Below, piece after piece: positions 43,134-52,030 of a stretch of 64,000 nt of DNA. The first letter of the stretch is position 1; each line of letters begins with the position of its first letter. A program made the position numbers and the translations under genes. This DNA is from Ktedonobacteria bacterium brp13. GTDB taxonomy: Bacteria; Chloroflexota; Ktedonobacteria; Ktedonobacterales; Ktedonobacteraceae. The stretch spans positions 6,675,485 through 6,739,484 of the forward strand of contig AP024096.1 in assembly GCA_015099395.1 (NCBI GenBank). Direction: 5' to 3'. The notes beneath the pieces were generated by a model. That model was not told where the DNA came from. It did not search any database and worked only from the letters and a program-made list of their open reading frames with translations.

Positions 43134-43763
43134 AGCTTATCCTTACCATCGGTATACATATATTGTACATGTGTTGTCGATAAAGCGTTGTGTTATCGGT
43201 GATAGATACAGAGTCGAGAGGCGTCGCTGCCTTTCATCTACCTGGTTGTCAGTGGGCGTTATTATCTGCGTTCCTTATTTCTCGTCTCCCTTGCCATGTT
43301 GTTCGATGCTGTAGCCGTGGGTTTCCTGTGTTCATTTTAACACATTTGTAAGGCTCCTTTTGATATAGTTAATGTGCACAAATAAAATTGCACCGATTCT
43401 CAGCTGTTGCGCATGAATTTTAGCATGTGCTGAGGGGTTCCATAGTTTTTATGAGCATTCATTGAGAAATTGCCAGCGTTGTTTGTGCAATTTGCACAAA
43501 AACACCTGCGTATGCTTTGCTACTTTGTCTGTTATCTTTTCGTAGCGCAATCTTTATACTTCTTTTATTAGTGTATTTAACCACATCTTTGGAGGGACAG
43601 AGAAACTAGCCTCTCTTTCTGTACTTCCACACATCCATCCATGAGAAAAAGTGCGAGGATTGCAATGTACGCATCTCTCCTGCTGTAGCCGCGTGCGCTC
43701 TCTTGTTTGGTAATGGTGCCAACGATCTTGGGTACGGTTTTAAAACTGTTGAAGGAGAAACAA
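43134..43763. other. Divergent control region between ppc and the APC permease
   Basis: Contains the palindrome at 43482-43500, a TGCACAA/TTGCACC pair at about 43376-43394, and a TATACT box at 43555-43560 with a weak -35 (TTATCT). An imperfect stem around 43591-43629 (GGAGGGACAGAG) lies in the leader. No gene. Confidence 0.5.
43482..43500. promoter_or_regulatory. Candidate operator palindrome upstream of the APC permease
   Basis: TTTGTGCAA and TTGCACAAA are exact 9-bp arms around one base. The centre is about 75 bp upstream of the likely start of the permease mRNA, the same distance as the related site (22523-22542) has from argHG. Confidence 0.5.
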
Positions 43764-45308
43764 ATGGCAGCTCAAGCATCCAACGACACCGGGATGAAGC
43801 CGACTCTGGGACTGACCGGAGTGACAATCAACGCCATGGCACTTATCGCGCCTGGCGCATTCCTCTGGACAACCTTTCAGTCGCAGTCTGGTACTGGCGC
43901 AACAAGTATGTGGGCCTCTGTTTTTGTTGCAACTGTAATTGCCCTGTTAACTGCTGTCGCCTATGCGGCACTCGCCAAACGCTATCCTGAAGCTGGCACG
44001 GGTAGCTCGTACTACTTCTCTGAAGTGGCGATTTTGCACAAACAAGAGCATAAACACTTCAAGTTTGCCCGTTTGAGTAAGTTTATCGTCGGTTGGGCTT
44101 CCCATCTCTACTATTGGGTCTATCCAGGTGTGATGGTCGCCTTTATGGGCAGTGTTATCTCTTACATTTTAAGTTTCTTCATTCCTGGTTTTGGAACCCC
44201 ACTGCAATTAATCCTGATCTGTGTCATCTTCTCACTGATTGTAGGTAGTATCGCCTATATTGGTGTGACCGGTTCGACGACGGCTAACATTGTCATTAAC
44301 ATTATCCAGATTCTGGCCCTCCTGGTCTTCGCTATTACCGCTATCGTATTTCGTATTAACCATCCAGCCATCCACTATGTTCATCCGAACGCAGTGAGCG
44401 TCCTGCTACCACACGATTTTAACGGTTTTATCTATCAGTCAACGATTGCTATCCTGCTCGTTGTAGGTTTTGAGTCCGCGACGGCCCTCGCAGCTGAGGC
44501 GAAGAATCCGCAGCGAGATATACCACGTGGTGTAATCCTTTCTCTGATTATTCAGGGTGTCATCTTCTACTTCTTTGAGTACTTCGCAGCTAACTTTGTG
44601 ATGGGTGATTTCTATAAGAGTGGGAAGCTGGTTGGCTTCGGTGCCGCTGCTGGTTCGGTCGCGCCGATTGGTGACCTTGCGCAGATCTTCGGTGGTGGGT
44701 CGTTTGGTACGGCCTTCGCTGCGATCCTGGCTGTCTCGGTCGTCATTGCGCTGCTCGGTACGGCGCTCTCCTGTCTGAATACCGGCGTACGTGTGACCTA
44801 TGCGATGGGTAAGGATACCGAGTTACCGGCGGTCTTCGGTTTCTTGCATGGTCGTTTTCGTACTCCGCATGTCGGCGTTATCGTGCTAACAGTCATTTCA
44901 GCTATCATCGGTTCTTATGGCGTATTGAACGCGAACAACCTGGTCCAGATCGCCGTCCTCTCGAACATTGGAACCTTTATTCTGTACGGCCTGACCTGTA
45001 TCGTCTGTCTGATCGCCTTTGCTGGTGTCGCGAAACGTGGTTTCTTTAACACGTTGCTGGCCCCAATACTGGGTGCGATCCTGAATATCGGAATGTTGAT
45101 TGGTGTGATCTACTTTGCGATATCCTCGGGTGGCTCTTCGCAGACCAATATCATTATCGCTGGCGCGCTTGCGATTCTCTGGTTGGTTTTCGGTTTTGGT
45201 TTCCTCTACTTCCGTAAACTAACTAAAGGCACTCCCATCTTGCATCCTGAAGACTTCAAGGAAAATAATCCACAACCGGTAGTCTCGTTAAGTAGTGGGA
45301 ATGACTAA
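43764..45308 (+). CDS. APC-family amino-acid permease
   Basis: A 514-residue transporter with about 12 membrane segments, of the amino acid-polyamine-organocation superfamily. The ATG at 43764 has the ribosome site GAAGGAG; upstream in-frame ATGs are unlikely. TM1 carries the unwound-helix motif around INAMALIAPGAFLW. TM6 has the Gly-rich VVGFESATALAAEAKNPQRDIPRG stretch, diagnostic for APC proteins. The substrate cannot be determined; amino acids or polyamines are likely. It is divergent from ppc, next to genes of nitrogen metabolism, and shares a palindromic site with argHG, which suggests an amino-acid substrate. Confidence 0.85.
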   Translation: MAAQASNDTGMKPTLGLTGVTINAMALIAPGAFLWTTFQSQSGTGATSMWASVFVATVIALLTAVAYAALAKRYPEAGTGSSYYFSEVAILHKQEHKHFKFARLSKFIVGWASHLYYWVYPGVMVAFMGSVISYILSFFIPGFGTPLQLILICVIFSLIVGSIAYIGVTGSTTANIVINIIQILALLVFAITAIVFRINHPAIHYVHPNAVSVLLPHDFNGFIYQSTIAILLVVGFESATALAAEAKNPQRDIPRGVILSLIIQGVIFYFFEYFAANFVMGDFYKSGKLVGFGAAAGSVAPIGDLAQIFGGGSFGTAFAAILAVSVVIALLGTALSCLNTGVRVTYAMGKDTELPAVFGFLHGRFRTPHVGVIVLTVISAIIGSYGVLNANNLVQIAVLSNIGTFILYGLTCIVCLIAFAGVAKRGFFNTLLAPILGAILNIGMLIGVIYFAISSGGSSQTNIIIAGALAILWLVFGFGFLYFRKLTKGTPILHPEDFKENNPQPVVSLSSGND

Positions 45309-45321
45309 CGGTTGATATTCT

Positions 45322-45384
45322 GTGACGGATAGTGACGGATAGTGACGGATAGTGACGGATAGTGACGGATAGTGACGGATAGTG
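45322..45384. repeat. Tandem repeat, six copies of a 10-bp unit
   Basis: GTGACGGATA is repeated six times without interruption, with a partial seventh (GTG). It starts 14 nt after the permease stop and could vary in copy number by slippage. Confidence 0.95.
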
Positions 45385-45459
45385 CAGACACACGGAAGGG
45401 TAGATGCCATAGTCTCTACCTTTCCTCTCTCCGCCGCCCGTTCTCTCCTTGACCTATGG

Positions 45460-45495
45460 AGCCCATACGAGAACAACACTGTTCTTGTATGGGCT
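45460..45495. terminator. Hairpin downstream of the permease
   Basis: AGCCCATACGAGAAC and its complement (one G-T pair) around a short loop. It is only followed by a pyrimidine-rich tail. The 410 bp between the permease and kinase hold nothing else but the tandem repeat. Confidence 0.6.
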
Positions 45496-45718
45496 TCTCT
45501 ATGGGCTCCTCTTACTTATTGGACCCCTCGTACGTAGAGATTCTTCTTCCTGTGTGATGGCCTGCAGCCTCATCCTTGCGGTCTCTCTCTTGTAACTCTT
45601 ACCTATGCCTGGCATATAAACGATAGGTGTTTTGTTTGTAGTCTTTTACAGACCGCATATGCTATACTTGAGGCAGCGGTGTGCGGCAGTTTATACGAGG
45701 GAAGAGTGTACAATATTT

Positions 45719-46705
45719 ATGCCAAATGCATATTCTCCAGGTGCACAGATAGATCACTACGAAATTATCCGCATGCTAGGGCATGGGGGGATGAGTCGTG
45801 TCTACCTCGCAAAAGATCTGCGAGATCAGCGGACGGTCGTGCTCAAGTTTCCGAATGATGACTTGATAGGTGATGTTGGGGTCTTTGAACGCTACAAACG
45901 CGAAGCTGAGATCGGTAATCGTATCAACCATCCCAATATTCAGCATACATGCAATATAGGTGAACGGCGTAGCGAAGATTATCTGGTGATGGAGTATATC
46001 GAAGGCCGTACTCTGCGCGCCGTATTAGAGGACCATGATGGTCAGCCGCTACCGACGAATGAGGCGTTGCGTCTGACGCTACAGTTGTGTGACGCATTGA
46101 CATACTGTCATGATAACGGTATCTTCCATCGCGACATTAAGCCTGAGAACGTGATGGTGCAGGATGATGGCACTATCAAGATAATCGATTTTGGGGTAGC
46201 TTTACTGGCTGGCGCACGCCGTGTGACGTGGCGTGGTCTGACCAGCGCGGTGGGGACACCTGATTATATGTCGCCAGAGCAGATCAAGGGCGAGCGTGGA
46301 ACTGCAAGCTCAGATGTCTATGCGGTAGGTGTGATGCTCTATGAAATGCTCAGTGGTCATCCTCCATTTGAGGGCGAGAACGTATTTGCGGTTATGAATC
46401 AACATGCGACGCAAGATCCGCCCTCGATCCTGGCTTCGCGACCTGACCTCTCACCAGAACTGGCAACAGTAGTGATGCAGGCGATTCGTCGGGATCCCGA
46501 TAAACGCTATAAGTCGATGCGCGATATGTGGCATGCGCTACAAAACCTGAACGAGGTCGTCCCCATTCCCTACGAGCCAGATGCTCCACGTCAAAGTAAC
46601 TTGCGTCAACAGATTCTGCTGGCTACGTTGGTCGTGATCGCCCTGGCGCTGGTAGTAATTGCTATCGGTATTGCCGCTCAACTCTCACATCACGTTGCTC
46701 GCTAA
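45719..46705 (+). CDS. Membrane-anchored Ser/Thr protein kinase (PknB type)
   Basis: Hanks-type eukaryotic-like kinase, 328 residues from the ATG at 45719 (a larger frame from 45632 is less likely). The glycine loop GHGGMSRVYL is at 21-30. Lys43 (VVLKF) is the ATP-contacting lysine, HRDIKPEN at 137-144 the catalytic loop, DFG at 157-159 and GTPDYMSPEQ at 179-188 the activation segment. The HRD motif with KPEN marks an active enzyme. A single C-terminal transmembrane helix at about 300-322 places the kinase domain in the cytosol, with only a few residues outside, so no extracellular PASTA sensor is present. Confidence 0.92.
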   Translation: MPNAYSPGAQIDHYEIIRMLGHGGMSRVYLAKDLRDQRTVVLKFPNDDLIGDVGVFERYKREAEIGNRINHPNIQHTCNIGERRSEDYLVMEYIEGRTLRAVLEDHDGQPLPTNEALRLTLQLCDALTYCHDNGIFHRDIKPENVMVQDDGTIKIIDFGVALLAGARRVTWRGLTSAVGTPDYMSPEQIKGERGTASSDVYAVGVMLYEMLSGHPPFEGENVFAVMNQHATQDPPSILASRPDLSPELATVVMQAIRRDPDKRYKSMRDMWHALQNLNEVVPIPYEPDAPRQSNLRQQILLATLVVIALALVVIAIGIAAQLSHHVAR

Positions 46706-47285
46706 ATATACTGTGCTATGCGATTCATGCGATCCTCCTGTATTTATGCAGTTGTTCAGCTATGTACAAAGTACACAATGGACTGTACAATATATCAATT
46801 TTATTTCCTGTAGTATCCGATCAGAACAAGATTTTACTGTAGCTTTGAGCCCTTACATGTGACGGTAGAGGCGTTGGTAGCTGGATCTATTGTATCAATG
46901 TAAACAGGAAGTACCCCTTTCCGCTGTGCTCCTGAGGATACTAGGAGTAGAAAATATACTATCCTTGCGCGAACAGTATAGGCATTTTCTACATAATGAA
47001 AGCTTGTTTGGACGATTATTTGTATGCTATACTCTCACAAACAAGTGGTAATATTACCTATCTTCCCGGGGCTACGACGCTCATCTTATTCAACGGAGTG
47101 TATAGCGCGGCTCTCTATGCCAGATTCAGCACGTTTTCACGATTTTCGTCCCTCTTGCGAGTACCCTAAAGACAAATGGAATAACGATTTCGGCGACCAT
47201 TGCTCGTTCGTCGATCTCTCCGGCCCCAACGCAGGTGCCTCTTCTTAGCAGCAAGCAAGATAGTCTTTTTTTGGGAGAGCAATGC
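46706..47285. other. Upstream region and leader of gltB
   Basis: 580 bp without a convincing gene. A hairpin (GTAGAAAAT...ATTTTCTAC) lies at about 46946-46993. A sigma-A-like promoter follows (TTGTTT 47004-47009, 18-nt spacer, TATACT 47028-47033). The mRNA would have an approximately 245-nt leader with no known riboswitch that I recognise. The 74-codon frame at 47024-47248 has no clear ribosome site and is unconvincing. Confidence 0.5.
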
Positions 47286-50200
47286 ATGACGCACAAGCAT
47301 ACAGCCACCAAACCTGCGTCTCAGATGTATCCACTTTATGATAGCCGCTGGGAACACGATGCCTGCGGTACAGGCTTTTTAGCGCAAGTCTCTGGAGAGG
47401 CAAGCCATTCACTGGTCCAAACCTCTCTGGAAGCGCTATCCCGCCTGACCCATCGTGGTGCCCAGGATGCTGACACTGAATCATATGATGGTGCTGGCAT
47501 CCTGACTCAGATTCCGAGAGCATTGCTTATTGAGGAACTGGGGGAGCAGCAAATCACAGTCGCCAATCCAGAGCATCTTGCTGTTGGTATGGTCTTCCTA
47601 CCAGTAGCGGGTCAAGAGCATTCCGTTCATTGCCGCGAGATTATTGAGCTGGCAGTGACTGAGTCTGGTCTGACTGTGCTGGGATGGCGCACCCCGCCGA
47701 TCGATGCTACAGTTCTTGGAAGTCGTGCCCGTGCGATAGCGCCAGAGATTGCGCAAATACTGATAGCGTGCCCCAGCGACTTCACTTCTGAGCATTATGG
47801 GAAAACGTTGTATTATGTTCGGCGTGTTATCGAGCGTCGTCTGGCTGAGGCTCAGATCACTGATTGCTACATTGCTTCGTTATCCAATACGACCATTGTC
47901 TACAAGGGTCTATTAGCTCCAGAGAGCATGGCGCGCTTCTACCGTGACCTGGATGATCCGCGCTATACCAGTGCGATGGCTGTTTTTCACCAACGCTATA
48001 GCACCAATACCCTGCCTGCCTGGCCGCTGGCTCAGCCGATGCGCTTCCTGGCTCACAATGGTGAGATCAATACGATTCAGGGTAATCGTAATTGGATGCA
48101 GGCGCGTGAGGCAACCATGACCTCTCCGGTCTGGAATGAGCAGGTGAGTGATCTGTTGCCAGTGATTACAAGTGCCAGTGATTCTGCTCAACTTGATAAT
48201 GCTTTTGAGTTCCTGTCCGCCTCGGGTCGCGATCTGCTGCAGAGCATGCAGATGCTGATACCACCGGCCTGGGAACACGATCCTGAAATGAATGAAGAGC
48301 AGCGTGCCTGGTGTGACTATCATGCCGGTCTGATCGAGCCATGGGACGGTCCGGCTGCGCTTGTCTTTACCGATGGGCATAAGATTGGCGCAGCGCTAGA
48401 TCGCAATGGTCTCCGTCCATCGCGTTATACCTTGACGGCTCAAGGCTTGCTGATTGTGGCTTCTGAGACCGGTGTGGTCTCGGTTGAGGCCGGTGATGTT
48501 GTTGAGAAGGGTCGACTCGGTCCTGGTGAGATGCTGGCTGTCGATCTGGACCAGCACGTCTTCCTGCATGATGATGAGATTAAAGAAGCGCTGGCGCGTC
48601 GCCAACCATATCAGCAGTGGTTAGATGCGTATCGCTTGCATTTGAATAGCGATGAGAGTTCAGAGAGCGCAGAAAATACAGAGCACACAGAGGGCGAGCC
48701 TGCTACAGAGAATGAGGCGAGTGCAAGTGGCGAAACCAGCGACTTGTTCTCACGTCAACAGCTCTTCGGGTATACACATGAGGATGTCGAGATGGTGTTG
48801 CGCCCGATCCTGGCAGAGAACAAAGAACCGACATGGAGTATGGGTGATGATGCTCCACTGGCGGCCCTCTCGCAGCAGGCGCGTCCATTCGCGGACTACT
48901 TCCGCCAGCGTTTTGCCCAGGTGACGAATCCACCGATCGATCCTTTGCGTGAGCGTATTGTGATGTCGCTGGATTCCTATCTGGGTCGTCGTGGTAGCCT
49001 GTTGGTCGAGTCGCCTGAGCATGCACGCCTGCTGCATCTTACGTCGCCTTTGCTTACAGAGTCCCAGCTAACGCAGCTGGGCGTGTTGGATACTGAATAC
49101 CTGCGTCCTGTGACATTGCGTACCACCTTTGATCCTGCTCAGGGATCTGCAGCCCTGGTCGCGGCTCTAGATGCTCTGGAGCAAGAGGCGATTAGCGCGG
49201 TTGCAGCGGGCCATACATTAATCATATTGAGCGATCGTAGTGCGACCCTGACACAAGATATCCGTGCTCTGCCGATCCCGATGGTGATGGCGGTTGGTGC
49301 CGTTCATAATGCGTTGATTCGCAAAGGTCTACGTTCAGGTGCGGCACTGGTCTGTGAGACCGGTACTGTCTGTGATGTGCACCAGATAGCGCTGGTACTG
49401 GGTTACGGTGCTGAGGCGATTACCCCATATATGGCCTATGAGAGCGTCCGCGCTCTCGCCGGTGATCGTCGTCTGGAACATATCACGAAAGAGATTGCGG
49501 TCGAACGTTACAATCACGTGATTGAAGATGGCCTGTGCAAGATCATGGCACGTATGGGTATCTCAACCCTGCGTAACATTATTGGTGCTGGACAATTTGA
49601 GGTTGTGGGATTGGCCGATGAGATCGTTGAGCGCTGCTTCGCTGGTTCCGCTTATACAACCGGGACTATGACCTTCGCGCGCTTTGCTGACCAGCTCATC
49701 CAGCAAGCAGAGAAGCAAGAGCAGGAAGAGACGCAGGCAAGCGCTAATCCAGCGGCCAATCGTCGCCGCAAACTGATGGATCAGGGTCGCTTCCGTTTCC
49801 GTCGAGATGCTGAGTACCATGCCTTCAATCCATTGATTGTACGTGCGCTACAAAAAGCCGCGCAATCCGGTAGTCAGGAAGATTATGAGCAGTTTACCTC
49901 GATGGCCTATCATCGACCCTCGACCGCGTTACGCGACCTGCTTACTTTTGTACCGACCAACCCGATCCCTCTGGATCAAGTCGAGTCGATGGAATCGATC
50001 CGTGCGCGTTTCGTCATCTCAGCGATGTCGATTGGCGCTCTGAGTCCTGAGACCCACAAAACGATTGCGGCGGCGATGAATAGTATCGGTGGTCGCAATA
50101 ATACTGGTGAAGGTGGTGAGGACCCTGAGTGGTACCATAGCGATTTCGAGGGTCATGCGATCAGTAGTAAGATCAAGCAGATCGCCTCGGCGCGCTTTGG

Positions 50201-51884
50201 CGTCACGCCAGAGTATCTCGTCCGTGCTGAAGAGCTAGAGATCAAGATGGCTCAGGGTTCAAAACCTGGTGAGGGCGGTCAGTTACCACCATTCAAGGTA
50301 ACGCCGTTTATCGCCAAGTTGCGTCATACGGCCCCTGGTGTCTCGCTGATCTCGCCGCCACCCCACCACGACATCTATAGTATCGAAGATATTGCGCAGT
50401 TGATCTATGATCTGCACCAGATCAATCCGACCGCTAAGGTTGGTGTAAAGCTGGTCTCAGCCGCTGGTGTTGGAACGATTGCTGCTGGTGTGGCTAAAGG
50501 ACACGCGAACTACGTGTTGATCAGTGGTCATGATGGTGGAACCGGTTCATCGCCGATTCAATCGATCAAGCATGCTGGCCTGCCATGGGAGCGTGGACTT
50601 GCCGAGGCGCAGCAGGTACTGGTCAAGAACGGTCTGCGTAAGCGTATCAAAGTACGTGTTGACGGTGGCTTCAAGACTGGTCGTGATGTCATCATTGGCG
50701 CACTGCTTGGAGCGGAAGAGTATGGTTTTGGTACCGGCGCTCTGGTCTCACTGGGTTGCGATATGGCGCGTCAGTGTCATCTCAATACCTGTCCAGCCGG
50801 CATAGCTACCCAGCGTGAAGATCTGCGTGCGAAGTTTACCGGACGTCCGCAGTTTCTGATCAATTACCTGACCCTGGTTGCTGAAGAGGTACGTCGTTTC
50901 CTGGCGCAGCTTGGCTACAGGCGTCTGGAAGATATCATCGGGCACGCCGATCTCTTACAGGCTAAAGAGGGCAGTGAAATTGACGTTGCTCCTCTGCTGG
51001 CCCCGCAACCGGTCATCTCTGATCCCGCAGCGTATACCTCGGTACCGTCGTCTCCTGTTGCTGAGCAATTACTGGTTGAGGCCGAGCCAGCTTTACGTGG
51101 CGAGAACAGTATCATCACCCAGCAAGTCGTACACAACTACGATCGTACAATCGGAGCGGGACTGGCTGGTGAGATCGCGCGTCGCTACGGTAACGAAGGT
51201 CTACCGGGTGTCAGCGTCACCTGCAACTTTTCCGGGTCCGCTGGTCAGAGCTTTGGAGCCTTCAACGTCTCTGGTATGCGCCTGATCTTGCATGGTGATG
51301 CCAACGACTACGTTGGTAAAAGTATGAACGGTGGACAGATCGTCATCGCACCACCGGCTGATGCCAGCTTCGCTTCACAAGAGAATATCATCATCGGTAA
51401 CACCGTCCTCTACGGTGCAACCGGTGGCTACCTCTTCGCAGCGGGTCGTGCGGGTGAGCGTTTCGCGGTACGTAACAGTGGCGCGGTCGCCGTTGTCGAA
51501 GGTGTTGGTGATCACTGCTGTGAGTATATGACCAGTGGTATGGTCGTAGTCCTGGGTGAGACAGGCATGAACTTTGGTGCAGGTATGTCATCCGGTGTCG
51601 CCTACGTACTGGATGAGCACGATACCTTCGCTCGTCGTTGCAATGCCGATCTCGCGGTAGAGGGTATCGGTCGTGTCGACGATGAGATCGAACTGGATGC
51701 CCTGCGTGCGATGGTTGGACTCCATGTACGTCGTACGCACAGCGCCTACGCCGAGCAGTTGCTCAATAACTGGGAGCAGATTAGCGGAAAGTTCTGGCGT
51801 GTTCAGCCAGCGGGTACCACAGTCACAGCCTGCGACTATATCGGAGCCAGCGAGTACGATGGTCTCTTAAGCGCATCACACTAA
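47286..51884 (+). CDS. gltB: Glutamate synthase, large subunit
   Basis: Makes glutamate from glutamine and 2-oxoglutarate (GOGAT). The ATG at 47286 follows GGGAGAG and gives 1532 residues. The N-terminal amidotransferase has its nucleophile Cys27 (HDACGTGFLA), so about 26 residues would be removed. The FMN domain shows SKPGEGGQLPPFK and PPHHDIYSIED. The [3Fe-4S] site is CDMARQCHLNTCPAGIAT (C-x6-C-x4-C). The C-terminal GXGXG domain (about 1240-1500) has NFSGSAGQSFGAFN. A Glu/Ser/Thr-rich insertion of about 40 residues (near 450-490) interrupts the region between amidotransferase and central domains. The small subunit gltD is not in the window; it may be elsewhere, or the enzyme may use ferredoxin. 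Confidence 0.97.
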   Translation: MTHKHTATKPASQMYPLYDSRWEHDACGTGFLAQVSGEASHSLVQTSLEALSRLTHRGAQDADTESYDGAGILTQIPRALLIEELGEQQITVANPEHLAVGMVFLPVAGQEHSVHCREIIELAVTESGLTVLGWRTPPIDATVLGSRARAIAPEIAQILIACPSDFTSEHYGKTLYYVRRVIERRLAEAQITDCYIASLSNTTIVYKGLLAPESMARFYRDLDDPRYTSAMAVFHQRYSTNTLPAWPLAQPMRFLAHNGEINTIQGNRNWMQAREATMTSPVWNEQVSDLLPVITSASDSAQLDNAFEFLSASGRDLLQSMQMLIPPAWEHDPEMNEEQRAWCDYHAGLIEPWDGPAALVFTDGHKIGAALDRNGLRPSRYTLTAQGLLIVASETGVVSVEAGDVVEKGRLGPGEMLAVDLDQHVFLHDDEIKEALARRQPYQQWLDAYRLHLNSDESSESAENTEHTEGEPATENEASASGETSDLFSRQQLFGYTHEDVEMVLRPILAENKEPTWSMGDDAPLAALSQQARPFADYFRQRFAQVTNPPIDPLRERIVMSLDSYLGRRGSLLVESPEHARLLHLTSPLLTESQLTQLGVLDTEYLRPVTLRTTFDPAQGSAALVAALDALEQEAISAVAAGHTLIILSDRSATLTQDIRALPIPMVMAVGAVHNALIRKGLRSGAALVCETGTVCDVHQIALVLGYGAEAITPYMAYESVRALAGDRRLEHITKEIAVERYNHVIEDGLCKIMARMGISTLRNIIGAGQFEVVGLADEIVERCFAGSAYTTGTMTFARFADQLIQQAEKQEQEETQASANPAANRRRKLMDQGRFRFRRDAEYHAFNPLIVRALQKAAQSGSQEDYEQFTSMAYHRPSTALRDLLTFVPTNPIPLDQVESMESIRARFVISAMSIGALSPETHKTIAAAMNSIGGRNNTGEGGEDPEWYHSDFEGHAISSKIKQIASARFGVTPEYLVRAEELEIKMAQGSKPGEGGQLPPFKVTPFIAKLRHTAPGVSLISPPPHHDIYSIEDIAQLIYDLHQINPTAKVGVKLVSAAGVGTIAAGVAKGHANYVLISGHDGGTGSSPIQSIKHAGLPWERGLAEAQQVLVKNGLRKRIKVRVDGGFKTGRDVIIGALLGAEEYGFGTGALVSLGCDMARQCHLNTCPAGIATQREDLRAKFTGRPQFLINYLTLVAEEVRRFLAQLGYRRLEDIIGHADLLQAKEGSEIDVAPLLAPQPVISDPAAYTSVPSSPVAEQLLVEAEPALRGENSIITQQVVHNYDRTIGAGLAGEIARRYGNEGLPGVSVTCNFSGSAGQSFGAFNVSGMRLILHGDANDYVGKSMNGGQIVIAPPADASFASQENIIIGNTVLYGATGGYLFAAGRAGERFAVRNSGAVAVVEGVGDHCCEYMTSGMVVVLGETGMNFGAGMSSGVAYVLDEHDTFARRCNADLAVEGIGRVDDEIELDALRAMVGLHVRRTHSAYAEQLLNNWEQISGKFWRVQPAGTTVTACDYIGASEYDGLLSASH

Positions 51885-51923
51885 ACAAGAGAGAGCAAGT
51901 AAGTTAAAAAACGGAGACAGTCG

Positions 51924-51952
51924 GGGAGCATGCTATTGCTGCATGCTCCCCT
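51924..51952 (+). terminator. Intrinsic terminator after gltB
   Basis: Eleven-bp stem GGGGAGCATGC with complement, 7-nt loop, pyrimidine tail. Confidence 0.85.
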
Positions 51953-52030
51953 TTCTCTTGTCAGAATAGCACTGCTTTGAAGTGGATGTGCATCTGCCTT
52001 GTGTTGTTTCGTCAGGCTCAAGAGTTCCAC

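Noticed and set aside
45322..45384. CRISPR-like array
   Set aside because: The units are only 10 bp and have no spacers; it is a plain tandem repeat.
47024..47248. Small gene of 74 codons before gltB
   Set aside because: No ribosome site, no recognisable domain; it lies in the gltB leader.
46706..47285. Known glutamine or glutamate riboswitch before gltB
   Set aside because: The short conserved motifs of the glutamine RNAs were looked for and not found.
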